Source: Nocardioides sp. J54 (GTDB lineage Bacteria > Actinomycetota > Actinomycetes > Propionibacteriales > Nocardioidaceae). From it: a stretch of 38,788 nucleotides of DNA. A program made the position numbers and the translations under genes. Positions 27,236 to 36,519 of this stretch are shown piece by piece. Numbering within the stretch: the stretch's first letter is position 1; every line of letters begins with the position of its first letter. The notes below the pieces were generated by a model. That model saw nothing but the letters and a program-made list of their open reading frames with translations. It was not told where the DNA came from and did not search any database. Location of the stretch: positions 90,462-129,249 of the forward strand of contig NZ_JAER01000011.1 in the NCBI RefSeq assembly GCF_000519005.1, written 5' to 3'.

Positions 27236-27876
27236 GCGAGACCGGCACCGAGCAGGGCACCGCCCCGGCGAAGCCGAGCAACTGGAACCTCCCCAATGCG
27301 CTGACCACCCTGCGCATCGTCCTCGTGCCGGTCTACGGCTGGGTGCTGCTCCACGACGGCGGCGACTCGGTCACCTGGCGCACCGTCGCCTGGGGCATCT
27401 TCTTCGTCGCGATGGTCACCGACAAGATCGACGGCGACATCGCGCGCGCCCGCAACCTCGTCACGGATTTCGGCAAGATCGCCGACCCGATCGCCGACAA
27501 GGCGATCACCGGCATGGCCTTCATCGGCCTGTCGATCATCATGGACACCTGGTGGATGTGGACCATCACCGTGGTCGTGCTGGTCCGCGAGTGGGCCGTC
27601 ACCCTGCTGCGCCTGTCGGTGCTGAAGTCTGTTGTCATCGCCGCCGCCGCCAGCGGCAAGTGGAAGACCGCCGTCCAGGCCCTGGCGCTCGGCTTCCTGA
27701 CCCTGCCGCTGCTCGAGGTCGACGGCTGGCTCGACGTCCCCGGCGAGGTGACGTACGTCGGCGCCGTCGGCCTGCTGCTCATCGCGTTCGTGCTGACCCT
27801 GTGGTCGGGCTACGAGTTCTTCCGCGACGTCTGGAAGCAGCGCCACCAGATCCGCTCCGGCGCGCCGGCCGCCTGA
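27232..27876 (+). CDS. pgsA: CDP-diacylglycerol-glycerol-3-phosphate 3-phosphatidyltransferase
   Basis: Makes phosphatidylglycerol phosphate, the precursor of phosphatidylglycerol and cardiolipin. 214 residues with about five membrane helices. The CDP-alcohol phosphotransferase signature starts at D64: [12 protein letters not shown], then [11 protein letters not shown] with the last aspartates of the D-x2-DG-x2-AR-x8-G-x3-D-x3-D pattern. It begins with a short Thr/Glu-rich tail. Coupled to rimO by a 4-nt overlap. Followed by a hairpin and then the giant nuclease gene, where related genomes have cinA. Confidence 0.95.
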   Translation: MSETGTEQGTAPAKPSNWNLPNALTTLRIVLVPVYGWVLLHDGGDSVTWRTVAWGIFFVAMVTDKIDGDIARARNLVTDFGKIADPIADKAITGMAFIGLSIIMDTWWMWTITVVVLVREWAVTLLRLSVLKSVVIAAAASGKWKTAVQALALGFLTLPLLEVDGWLDVPGEVTYVGAVGLLLIAFVLTLWSGYEFFRDVWKQRHQIRSGAPAA

Positions 27877-27897
27877 CGCCCACCGCCTCCGGGCGTC
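27875..27897 (+). terminator. Hairpin after pgsA
   Basis: GACGCCC (27875-27881) with GGGCGTC (27891-27897), loop of 9 nt, starting in the pgsA stop codon. No T-tract. It would separate the ftsK-pgsA run from the nuclease gene. Confidence 0.5.
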
Positions 27898-27980
27898 CCT
27901 CCGTCCGGCCGAGGGCGTCCGGGGTGAGACGCAATTCGTCCGTGGAGCGGGCGCCCTGACCGGCGTCCCTGCGGTGCGAG

Positions 27981-28065
27981 GGTTCACCAGCACTGGATCT
28001 TCACGAAATCGTTGCCGGACTTTTTCTCAACTTCTTGTCAGGAACCGGGGTCCGCGGTCTAGGGT
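27981..28065 (+). promoter_or_regulatory. Candidate promoter region of the giant nuclease gene
   Basis: TTGTCA (28035-28040) and TAGGGT (28060-28065) are a possible -35/-10 pair with a rather long 19-bp spacer. The sequence just upstream is the most T-rich in the region. GGTTCACC at 27981-27988 resembles one unit of the Streptomyces PhoP (PHO box) repeat, but no second unit at 11-bp spacing is present; TTCAC recurs 17 bp later. The leader before the ATG would be about 80 nt and includes GGAAGAAG. The 276-bp gap holds no gene. Confidence 0.4.
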
Positions 28066-28152
28066 CAGGGCTCTTCCCCACCCTCACCACCCCGCACGGC
28101 GCCCTCGGGCCGTCCTGCTCGGTGCCGCTCTGCGACTCCCGGAAGAAGATCG

Positions 28153-31100
28153 ATGCGTCCTGCGAAGCAGTTGTTGTTCGGCTCCCTCGGAGCAGCCATC
28201 GCCCTCTCGGGGGTCACGCTCGTCGCGGCGCCGCCGGTCGCGGCGAACCCGGAGGGCACCGGCCTGGTGATCAACGAGGTCTACGGGGGAGGGGGCAACA
28301 GCGGAGCGACCTACAAGAGCGACTTCGTCGAGCTGTTCAACCCGACGGGCGCCCCGATCTCGGTCGACGGATGGTCGATCCAGTACCGGGCTGAGGCCGG
28401 CGCCACGGCGGTCGGCACCAGCAACATCACGCCGCTCGCCGGCACGGTTCCTGCTCATGGCTACTTCCTCGTCAAGGCCGCGGACGGAGCCGGCTCCCAG
28501 CCCGCACTGCCCGACCCGGACGTCGTGGGGACCATCGCCATGGGCGGAGGCGGTGGGCAGGTCTTCCTGGTCGACAACACGACCCTGCTGAGCCCGGGCA
28601 CCGGCAACATGGTCGGCGTTCCCGGCGTCGTCGACATGGTCGGCTGGGGGAGTGCCAGTGGCGGCACCTACTCGTTCGAGGGCACCGGCAAGGCGCCGGG
28701 TACGGTCAACTCGACGTCGATCAGCCGCAACGCGACGCACGCCGATACCGACGACAACGCGGCCGACTTCACCACCGGCGGCCCGACGCCGCAGAACTCC
28801 TCGGTCACCGAGGGTGACCCCGAGCCGCAGGACCTCGCTGCGGGCAGCCAGTCCGACATCGTCACCACCGTCGACGCGCAGGTCAGCGCCACGCTGACCG
28901 CCTCCGGTGGCACGGAGCCGTACTCGTGGGCGACCGGGAGCGAGCTGCCCGACGGGCTGAGCCTCTCCGCCGCCGGCGTGCTGTCCGGCTCGCCGAACGA
29001 GCAGGGCACCTTCCCGGTCACCGCCACGGTGTCCGACAGCTCCGACCCGGTGCAGACCGACGACGTCAGCTTCACCATCACCGTCGGCCCGGCGCCGGAG
29101 GTCCTGCCGATCGCGACCATCCAGGGCAACAGCGACCGCTCGCCGTACGCACCGGCGACCGGCACCGGCCAGGGTCCCGAGCAGGTGACCACGACCGGTG
29201 TCGTCACCGGTTTCTACCAGGACCCGGCGTTCGCCAACAGCGGCTTCGACGGCTTCACCATCCAGACCGGCGGCACCGGTGGCAGCACGGACGCCACGCC
29301 GGGCGCCTCCGACGGCATCTTCGTCTACTACGGCAACAACAACCCGGTGCCGTCCGGCATCGAGGTCGGCGACTCCGTGCGCGTGACCGGCCGGGTGAGC
29401 GAGTTCTTCGGGCTGACCGAGATCAACACCACGGCCGCGCAGGTCGTCGAGCTCGGCACGCCGCTGCCGCCCGTCACGCCGGTCGAGACGCCGTGGCCCA
29501 CCACCGAGTCCGAGCGCGAGGCGCTCGAGAGCATGCTCATCGCGCCCACGGGCGAGTTCACGGTCACCAACTCCTACTCGACCAACCAGTACGCCGAGGT
29601 CGGCCTGGCCGCCGGGGACGAGCCGCTCAAGCAGCCGACCGAGTTCGCCGACGCCGGCGACGAGGCAGCCCTGCAGGCCGTCCGCGACGAGAACGCCGAG
29701 CGCGCCATCACCCTCGACGACGGCACGGGCGTCAACTACCTGGCCAACCAGACCACCAAGGCCCAGCCGGTGCCGTGGCTGACCCAGGGCAACGCGGCCA
29801 ACCCCAACCCGCCGCGGGTCGGCGCGGGCGTCGAGTTCCACGCCCCGGTCGTCCTCGACTTCCGCAACGACATCTGGAAGCTCCAGCCGCAGACGCCGGT
29901 GACCACCGACGGCGCCGCGGTCGCGACCTTCGAGGACACCCGGTCCGCGGACGCCGCCGGCCCGAAGGACGTGCTCGGCGCCACCGGTGACCTGACCATC
30001 GCGACCTTCAACGTCCTCAACTACTTCAACACCACGGGCGAGGCCTACGCCGCGGCCGGACCGCAGCAGGACCCGCCGCTCAACACCTTCTGCACCTACT
30101 ACACCGACCGGCAGAGCAACCGAATCGGCAACAACTCCTGCGGTGTGCGCCTGCTCGACGACCCGGACACCGAGCAGAACGAGGCGAACACCAACGACGG
30201 TCGCGGTCCGCGCGGTGCCGCCACCGCTGTGAGCCTGGCCCGCCAGGAGGAGAAGCTCGCGCACACGATCAACGCCCTCGGCGCCGACGTGATCGGCCTG
30301 GAGGAGATCGAGAACTCGATCAAGCTGCCCGGCGAGACCAACCGCGACGACGCGCTGGCGCGCCTGGTCGAGGTCCTCAACGTGGCCGCGCCCGACACCT
30401 GGGCCTACGTGAAGAGCCCCGGCAAGGCGCTCACCGCCGACGCCGTCGCCGAGCAGGACACCATCCGCGGCGCCTTCATCTACAAGAAGCAGAAGGTCGA
30501 GCCGGTCGGCAGCTCCGACATGCTCTTCGGCACCGACGAGTTCGCGAACGCCCGTGAGCCGCTCGCCCAGGTCTTCAAGGCCAAGGGCGCCCCGGACAGC
30601 GACGGGTTCGCGGTCATCGTCAACCACTTCAAGTCCAAGGGCGACAGCTGCACCTCCAATGAGGCGCAGACCCAGCCGGAGAAGTGCGCCGCGGGCGACA
30701 ACGAGGCGAACGCCGAGGTCGGCGCCTTCAACGGCGACCGCGTCCGCCAGGCAACGCGCCTGCTGCAGTTCGCCGAGGACTTCGCCGCGGCCCGCGACGT
30801 CGAGCCGATCTTCCTCGCCGGTGACTTCAACTCCTACACGATGGAGGAGCCGATCAAGGTCCTCACCAGCGAGGACGCCGGCTTCCAGCTGATCGAGTCC
30901 GACGAGGAGAGCGACGAGAGCTACTCCTTCAGCGGCCTGTCCGGGTCGCTGGACCACGTCCTGGCCAACGACGCCGCCATGGCGATGGTGACCGGCGCCG
31001 ACATCTGGGAGATCAACGCCAACGAGGCCGCGTCCTTCCAGTACAGCCGCTACAACTACAACGTCACCGACTTCTGGCTGCCGAACCAGCCGTGGGGCAC

Positions 31101-34100
31101 CTCGGACCACAACCCGGAGGTCGTCGGCATCGACGTCCCGGACTTCACCCCGACGGAGTACGACGAGGTCCAGGTCGTCGGCACGAACGACTTCCACGGC
31201 CGGCTGCTGCCCGACGGCGGCAACGCCGCAGGTGCGGCGCCCTTCGCAACCGCGCTCGAGGAGCTGCGGCAGCAGAACCCGAACACGGTCTTCGTTGCCG
31301 CGGGTGACCTGATCGGTGCGTCCACCTTCGAGTCCTTCATCCAGGACGACGAGCCGACCATCGACGTGCTCAACGAGATGGGCCTCGAGGTCTCGGCCGC
31401 GGGCAACCACGAGTTCGACCGCGGGTACGCCGACCTGGCCGGCCGTGTGCGCGACCGCGCCGAGTGGGAGTACATCGCCAGCAACCTCGACTACGACGCG
31501 TCCATCGCGGAGGAGGACCGGCTGGCCGAGACCTTCGTCGCCGAGGTCGGCGGCAAGCGGATCGGCTTCGTCGGTGCCGTGACCGAGGACCTGCCCAACC
31601 TGGTCAACCAGGAGGGCATCGAGGGGATCACCGTCACCGACGTCGTCGACGCGACCAACGCCGCGGCGGCCGAGCTCAAGTCCGGTGACGACCCCGTCGA
31701 CCTGGTGGTGCTGCTCGTCCACGAGGGCGCGCCGACCACCGACTGCTCCTCGCCCGGGTTCACCGACCCGGCGACGGTGTTCGGCAACATCGCCCAGGGC
31801 ACCTCGGCCGACGTGGACGCGATCATCTCCGGCCACACCCACCTGGCCTACAACTGCCGCTACACCGTCGACGAGTGGGTGACCGACGAGCGTGCGGTCA
31901 CCAAGCGTCCCGTCGTCTCGGCCGGCCAGTACGGCACGAACCTCAACCAGCTCGTCTTCAAGTTCGAGCAGGGGACCGACAACCTGGTCGCGATCGGCCA
32001 GGACGTCGTCGCCGCGGCCGGTGTCGGCTACGCCCCGGACCCGGCGGTGCAGGCCATCGTCGACGCCGCGGTGGAGGTCGCCGACGAGCAGGGCAGCGAG
32101 GTCCTGGGCTCCATGGACGGCGAGTTCCGGCGTGCGTCGTACCTCTCCTCGGCCGGCGCGACCGAGAACCGCGGTGGCGAGTCGACGCTGTCGAACCTCG
32201 TCGCCGAGGCGCAGCGCTCGGCGACCGGCGCGGACATCGCCTTCATGAACCCCGGTGGCCTGCGTGCCGACATGCTCGGCACCGAGGACCCCGAGACCGA
32301 CCTGCGCGACCTCACCTACCGGCAGGCCGCCGACGTGCAGCCGTTCGCCAACACGCTGGTCACCGTCGGGCTGACGGGTGCCCAGATCAAGACCGTGCTG
32401 GAGCAGCAGTGGCAGCGCACCCCGGCGGGCACCGTGCCGTCACGTCCGTTCCTGCGGCTCGGTGCGTCGTCCGGCTTCACCTACACCTACGTGGAGACCC
32501 CGCAGACGGTGTCGGTGCCGGGCACGGCCCCGGTCAACACCTTCAAGGGCACCGTGACCGGGATGTGGCTCGACGGCGAGCCCGTCGACCTGGGTGCGAC
32601 GTACACCGTCGCGGCCAACTCCTTCCTCGCCGCCGGCGGTGACAACTTCCGTGAGCTCGCCAACGGCGCGGCCAAGAAGGACACCGGCAAGGTCGACCTC
32701 GCCGCGATGGTCGAGTTCATGGAGCAGTACGACGAGCAGAACCCGCTCGAGGTCGACTACAGCCAGCGCGCGGTGCTGCTCGAGCTCCCCGCTGACGCCC
32801 CGGAGGCCTACGCCCCGGGCGACACCGTCGAGTTCTCGATCGGCTCGTGGGCGATGACGGCACCCGGTGACAAGCAGGACACCGAGCTGCAGGTCAGGCT
32901 CGGCGACGAGGTGCTCGGCTCGGTCCCGGTCGACAACACCGTCGGCAACAAGCCCTACGACAGCTACGGCACCGCCTCGGTGTCGGTCACGCTGCCGGGC
33001 GACGTCGCCGAGGGCGTCCGCGAGCTGACCGTGGTCGGGCCCACCACCGGGACCTCCGTGCCGCTGCTCATCGACGTCAGCGACGGCGTCCGGGACATCC
33101 AGATCATCGGCACCAACGACTTCCACGGTCGCCTGATGGCCGACGAGGCGCCGGCCACCGCCACCTGCGCCGAGGGCACACCGGCTCCGCCGGCCACGGT
33201 CCTCTGCCCGGCGGAGCGGTTGGCCGGCACGGTGAAGCAGCTGCGCGAGGAGTACCCGGACACGGTCTTCGCGGCCGCCGGTGACCTGATCGGTGCGTCC
33301 ACCTTCGAGTCCTTCATCCAGAAGGACGAGCCGACGATCGACGCGCTCAACGAGGCCGGCCTCGAGGTCTCCGCTGCTGGCAACCACGAGTTCGACCAGG
33401 GCTACGAGGACCTCGTGGGCCGCGTGCAGGACCGTGCGGACTGGGAGTACATCGCCGCCAACGTCGAGGAGCCCGAGGGTCGCGACGACCTCGCCGAGAC
33501 GTGGACGAAGGACTTCGGCGGCGTCACCGTCGGCTTCGTCGGCGCCGTGACCGAGGAGCTCCCGTCGCTGGTCACGCCGGCGGGCATCGAGGGGCTGACG
33601 GTCACCGACATCGTCGACGCGACCAACGCCGCCGCGGCCGACCTCAAGGAGGACGGTGCCGACCTGGTGGTCCTCCTGGTCCACGAGGGTTCCGGGTCGA
33701 CCAGCTGTGCCTCGCCGCAGTTCACCAACCCCGGCACCGTGTGGGGCAACATCACCCAGAACGTCTCGGCCGACGTGGACGCGATCATCTCGGGCCACAC
33801 CCACCTCGCCTACAACTGCTCCTTCCCGGTGCAGGAGTGGGTCGACGGCGGGCGTGCCGTGACCGAGCGCCCGGTCGTCTCCGCCGGCCAGTACGGCCAG
33901 AACGTCAACCAGCTGGTCTTCTCGGTCGACGAGGCCACCGGCGAGGTGGTCGCCACCACGCAGGAGATCATCGCGATCACGGCTTCCTCGCCCGGCGACA
34001 CGGCCGTCCGCGAGATCGTCGACGCCGCCAAGGAGGTCGCCGAGGAGCTGGGGTCGGTGAAGATCGGCGAGATCGCAGCGCCGTTCAACCGGGCCCGGGT

Positions 34101-35895
34101 GGAGGGCAGCACCGACCCGAACCGGGGCGGCGAGTCCACGCTCAACAACCTCGTCGCGGAGGTGCAGCGCTGGGCGACGGAGAGCCCCGAGTCCGGTGCC
34201 GCCGAGATCGCGTTCATGAACCCGGGTGGGTTGCGCTCGGACATGGCCGGCACGCCGGTCGGTGGGGTGCGCGAGCTGACCTACAAGGGCGCGGCGGTCG
34301 TCCAGCCGTTCGCCAACACCCTGGTCAACATGGACCTCACCGGCGCCCAGATCAAGACGGTCCTCGAGCAGCAGTGGCAGCGAACGGCGGACGAGCCCCC
34401 TGCGGTTCCGAGCCGTCCGTTCCTCAAGCTCGGTGTCTCGAAGGGCTTCACCTACACCTACGTGGAGCGGCCGGTCCTGGTGGGACCGGAGGACGCGGAG
34501 GTCCCGACGTTCGAGGGTGAGATCACCGGGATGTGGCTCAACGGCGAGCCGATCGACCTGGCCGAGACCTACTCGGTCACGGTGAACTCCTTCCTCGCCT
34601 CCGGTGGCGACAACTTCCGCGAGCTCGCGAACGGCACCGACAAGAAGGACACCGGCAAGGTCGACCTGGCTGCCATGGTCGACTACATGGCGGAGTTCTC
34701 CGACGAGGAGCCGCTCCCGGTCGACTACAGCCAGCGTGCGGTCCAGGTCGAGCTCCCCGCGGACGCCCCCGCGGCCTACGCACCGGGTGACCGCGTGAGG
34801 TTCGACGTCGGTTCGTGGGCGATGACCGCCCCCGGTGACGTCCAGGACGACGAGCTCCTCGTCAAGCTCGGCGACCAGGTCCTGGGTGCGGCCGCGGTGG
34901 ACAACACCGTCGGCACGGAGCGCTACGACCAGTACGGCACGGCGAGCGTCGACGTGGCACTGACCGGCTGCCCGCCGGCCGGCGACACGGAGCTCACCCT
35001 CGTCGGCGAGGCGACCGGGACCGAGGTCCGGGTGCCGATCACCGTGCTCGAGGCCGACGGCTTCGCCACCTGCGAGCTGCCGACGATCTCGGGCACCCCG
35101 AAGGTCGGGAACACCCTGACCGGGGTCGAGGGCACCTTCTCGCCCGAGCCGGACGACGTCACCTACCAGTGGCTCGCCGACGGCGCGGAGATCGACGGCG
35201 CCACGGCGTCGACATACACGCTGACGCCGGCCGAGGTCGACAAGGTGATCACCTTCCGGGTGACCGCCTCCGGCGCTGGCCTGGACGACGCGAGCGCGGA
35301 CTCGGAGCCGACGGCCCCGGTGGCCCGGGGCACCATCGTCAACTCGGTGAAGCCGACCGTCACCGGCACGGTCCGCGTCGGCCGTGAGCTCACCGCCCAC
35401 CCGGGCGTGTGGCTCCCGGCCGCCGAGGACGTCAGCTACCAGTGGCTGGCCGACGGCGCGGTGCTCGGCGGGAAGACGGCCCCGAAGCTCCGGCTGACGG
35501 GTGCCCTCGCGGGCAAGCGGATCAGCGTCCGGGTCACCGTCGGTGCCGAGGGCTACGCCGACGCCACGGCCACCTCGGTGAAGACCGCCAAGGTCGCCCG
35601 CGGCCCGGTCAACATGCGGGTCCGCACCGGCCCGGCCAAGGTCGTGGTGAAGAAGACGCAGGTCCGGGTGACGGTCACCCTCACCAACCCCGACGGCCTG
35701 GCGGTCACGGGCAAGGTGACGGTGGCGGCCTCCGGCATCAAGGCCCGCTCTGCGAAGGTCGTCAACGGCAAGGCCGTCATCACCCTGGCCCGGTTCCCGA
35801 AGGTGGGGACCAAGCGGGTGAAGGTCACCTACGCCGGTTCGAAGGCCCTCAACCCGCGGACGACGAACACCAGCGTCTTCGTCGTGCGGCGCTGA
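28153..35895 (+). CDS. Giant secreted ExeM/NucH-type nuclease with two 5'-nucleotidase modules
   Basis: A 2580-residue exported enzyme. Signal peptide 1-31; lamin-tail domain about 37-205; putative Ig domain 235-312; OB-fold-like 318-435; endonuclease/exonuclease/phosphatase domain about 610-995 (N620, E717, H825, D891, N893, D934, H935, D985, H986). 5'-nucleotidase 1, about 1005-1520: D1013, H1015, D1052, N1085-H1086, H1190, H1228, H1230, then a C-terminal domain with NPGGLR. Ig-like 1540-1642. 5'-nucleotidase 2, about 1648-2180: D1656, H1658, D1711, N1744-H1745, H1844, H1882, H1884. Ig-like 2195-2298, two further Ig-like repeats to 2483, and a last Ig-like domain to the end. No LPXTG motif. 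Start: ATG after GGAAGAAG. Likely degrades extracellular DNA to nucleosides and phosphate; that role is inference from the domains. Confidence 0.93.
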   Translation: MRPAKQLLFGSLGAAIALSGVTLVAAPPVAANPEGTGLVINEVYGGGGNSGATYKSDFVELFNPTGAPISVDGWSIQYRAEAGATAVGTSNITPLAGTVPAHGYFLVKAADGAGSQPALPDPDVVGTIAMGGGGGQVFLVDNTTLLSPGTGNMVGVPGVVDMVGWGSASGGTYSFEGTGKAPGTVNSTSISRNATHADTDDNAADFTTGGPTPQNSSVTEGDPEPQDLAAGSQSDIVTTVDAQVSATLTASGGTEPYSWATGSELPDGLSLSAAGVLSGSPNEQGTFPVTATVSDSSDPVQTDDVSFTITVGPAPEVLPIATIQGNSDRSPYAPATGTGQGPEQVTTTGVVTGFYQDPAFANSGFDGFTIQTGGTGGSTDATPGASDGIFVYYGNNNPVPSGIEVGDSVRVTGRVSEFFGLTEINTTAAQVVELGTPLPPVTPVETPWPTTESEREALESMLIAPTGEFTVTNSYSTNQYAEVGLAAGDEPLKQPTEFADAGDEAALQAVRDENAERAITLDDGTGVNYLANQTTKAQPVPWLTQGNAANPNPPRVGAGVEFHAPVVLDFRNDIWKLQPQTPVTTDGAAVATFEDTRSADAAGPKDVLGATGDLTIATFNVLNYFNTTGEAYAAAGPQQDPPLNTFCTYYTDRQSNRIGNNSCGVRLLDDPDTEQNEANTNDGRGPRGAATAVSLARQEEKLAHTINALGADVIGLEEIENSIKLPGETNRDDALARLVEVLNVAAPDTWAYVKSPGKALTADAVAEQDTIRGAFIYKKQKVEPVGSSDMLFGTDEFANAREPLAQVFKAKGAPDSDGFAVIVNHFKSKGDSCTSNEAQTQPEKCAAGDNEANAEVGAFNGDRVRQATRLLQFAEDFAAARDVEPIFLAGDFNSYTMEEPIKVLTSEDAGFQLIESDEESDESYSFSGLSGSLDHVLANDAAMAMVTGADIWEINANEAASFQYSRYNYNVTDFWLPNQPWGTSDHNPEVVGIDVPDFTPTEYDEVQVVGTNDFHGRLLPDGGNAAGAAPFATALEELRQQNPNTVFVAAGDLIGASTFESFIQDDEPTIDVLNEMGLEVSAAGNHEFDRGYADLAGRVRDRAEWEYIASNLDYDASIAEEDRLAETFVAEVGGKRIGFVGAVTEDLPNLVNQEGIEGITVTDVVDATNAAAAELKSGDDPVDLVVLLVHEGAPTTDCSSPGFTDPATVFGNIAQGTSADVDAIISGHTHLAYNCRYTVDEWVTDERAVTKRPVVSAGQYGTNLNQLVFKFEQGTDNLVAIGQDVVAAAGVGYAPDPAVQAIVDAAVEVADEQGSEVLGSMDGEFRRASYLSSAGATENRGGESTLSNLVAEAQRSATGADIAFMNPGGLRADMLGTEDPETDLRDLTYRQAADVQPFANTLVTVGLTGAQIKTVLEQQWQRTPAGTVPSRPFLRLGASSGFTYTYVETPQTVSVPGTAPVNTFKGTVTGMWLDGEPVDLGATYTVAANSFLAAGGDNFRELANGAAKKDTGKVDLAAMVEFMEQYDEQNPLEVDYSQRAVLLELPADAPEAYAPGDTVEFSIGSWAMTAPGDKQDTELQVRLGDEVLGSVPVDNTVGNKPYDSYGTASVSVTLPGDVAEGVRELTVVGPTTGTSVPLLIDVSDGVRDIQIIGTNDFHGRLMADEAPATATCAEGTPAPPATVLCPAERLAGTVKQLREEYPDTVFAAAGDLIGASTFESFIQKDEPTIDALNEAGLEVSAAGNHEFDQGYEDLVGRVQDRADWEYIAANVEEPEGRDDLAETWTKDFGGVTVGFVGAVTEELPSLVTPAGIEGLTVTDIVDATNAAAADLKEDGADLVVLLVHEGSGSTSCASPQFTNPGTVWGNITQNVSADVDAIISGHTHLAYNCSFPVQEWVDGGRAVTERPVVSAGQYGQNVNQLVFSVDEATGEVVATTQEIIAITASSPGDTAVREIVDAAKEVAEELGSVKIGEIAAPFNRARVEGSTDPNRGGESTLNNLVAEVQRWATESPESGAAEIAFMNPGGLRSDMAGTPVGGVRELTYKGAAVVQPFANTLVNMDLTGAQIKTVLEQQWQRTADEPPAVPSRPFLKLGVSKGFTYTYVERPVLVGPEDAEVPTFEGEITGMWLNGEPIDLAETYSVTVNSFLASGGDNFRELANGTDKKDTGKVDLAAMVDYMAEFSDEEPLPVDYSQRAVQVELPADAPAAYAPGDRVRFDVGSWAMTAPGDVQDDELLVKLGDQVLGAAAVDNTVGTERYDQYGTASVDVALTGCPPAGDTELTLVGEATGTEVRVPITVLEADGFATCELPTISGTPKVGNTLTGVEGTFSPEPDDVTYQWLADGAEIDGATASTYTLTPAEVDKVITFRVTASGAGLDDASADSEPTAPVARGTIVNSVKPTVTGTVRVGRELTAHPGVWLPAAEDVSYQWLADGAVLGGKTAPKLRLTGALAGKRISVRVTVGAEGYADATATSVKTAKVARGPVNMRVRTGPAKVVVKKTQVRVTVTLTNPDGLAVTGKVTVAASGIKARSAKVVNGKAVITLARFPKVGTKRVKVTYAGSKALNPRTTNTSVFVVRR

Positions 35896-35949
35896 CGGTC
35901 CCCACGGCCCGCAGGCAGGACAGACCCGGTCGGCCCGGTGGTCGCGTGG

Positions 35950-35955
35950 CACGAT
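35950..35955 (+). promoter_or_regulatory. Candidate -10 for cinA
   Basis: CACGAT, 7 nt before the ATG at 35963. It supports that start over the in-frame ATG at 35954, which overlaps the hexamer. Weak match to consensus. Confidence 0.35.
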
Positions 35956-35962
35956 GCGTGCC

Positions 35963-36463
35963 ATGGGATCACCGGCCGACCTCGTCTCGCTGCTGAAGGA
36001 CCTCGACGCCACCCTCGCGACAGCCGAGTCGCTGACCGGCGGCCGGGTCGCCGCGCGGGTGACGAACGTCCCGGGATCCTCGGCGGTGTACGCGGGCGGC
36101 GTCGTGAGCTACCAGACCCAGGTCAAGGTCGACGTGCTCGGCGTCGCGGCCTCGACCGTCGAGCAGCACGGGGTGGTCTCCGCCGAGTGCGCCCGGGAGA
36201 TGGCCGCCGGGGTGCGCCGGGTGCTCGGCACGACGTACGCCGTGAGCACCACCGGGGTCGCCGGCCCCGACCGCCAGGAGGGCAAGCCGGTCGGCACGGT
36301 CTTCGTGGGCATCGCGGGTCCCGGCGGCGTCGAGGCGGTCGAGCTGGCGCTCGACGGTGACCGCGCCACCATCCAGGAGGCGACCGTCGACGAGGCACTG
36401 TCGGTGCTGGCTGAGACGATTGCGTCGGACCGTCGGCCAGCGGAAGATTCGGCCCTCGGGTAG
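35963..36463 (+). CDS. cinA: CinA C-terminal family protein (nicotinamide-nucleotide amidohydrolase)
   Basis: A 166-residue stand-alone CinA/PncC domain, which deamidates nicotinamide mononucleotide in NAD recycling. Typical segments are [38 protein letters not shown] and [23 protein letters not shown] (cited by [15 protein letters not shown]). The N-terminal CinA domain found in longer homologues is absent, as is usual for the actinobacterial gene beside pgsA. ATG at 35963. Here the 7.7-kb nuclease gene separates it from pgsA. Its stop codon overlaps a candidate -10 for clgR. Confidence 0.93.
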   Translation: MGSPADLVSLLKDLDATLATAESLTGGRVAARVTNVPGSSAVYAGGVVSYQTQVKVDVLGVAASTVEQHGVVSAECAREMAAGVRRVLGTTYAVSTTGVAGPDRQEGKPVGTVFVGIAGPGGVEAVELALDGDRATIQEATVDEALSVLAETIASDRRPAEDSALG

Positions 36464-36466
36464 CGT
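36461..36466 (+). promoter_or_regulatory. Candidate -10 for clgR
   Basis: TAGCGT overlapping the cinA stop codon, about 54 nt before the clgR ATG. A small inverted repeat GGACC-AGGG-GGTCC lies in the leader (36474-36487). I found no convincing ClgR operator. Confidence 0.4.
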
Positions 36467-36519
36467 TGGTTCAGGACCAGGGGGTCCGGGACCGCAACGT
36501 CCAGGGAAGGGAGATCGAG

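Noticed and set aside
27981..28005. A full PHO box before the nuclease gene
   Set aside because: Only one good GGTTCACC unit; the next TTCAC is 17 bp away rather than 11.
28084..31842. A 1252-codon open frame antisense to the nuclease gene
   Set aside because: It mirrors the GC-rich codon pattern of the sense gene; its translation is low-complexity Arg/Val/Gly/Asp sequence with no domain, and the sense strand has clear catalytic motifs.
32440..36012. A 1190-codon open frame antisense to the nuclease gene and cinA
   Set aside because: Same cause; it also runs across two unrelated sense genes, which a real gene would not.
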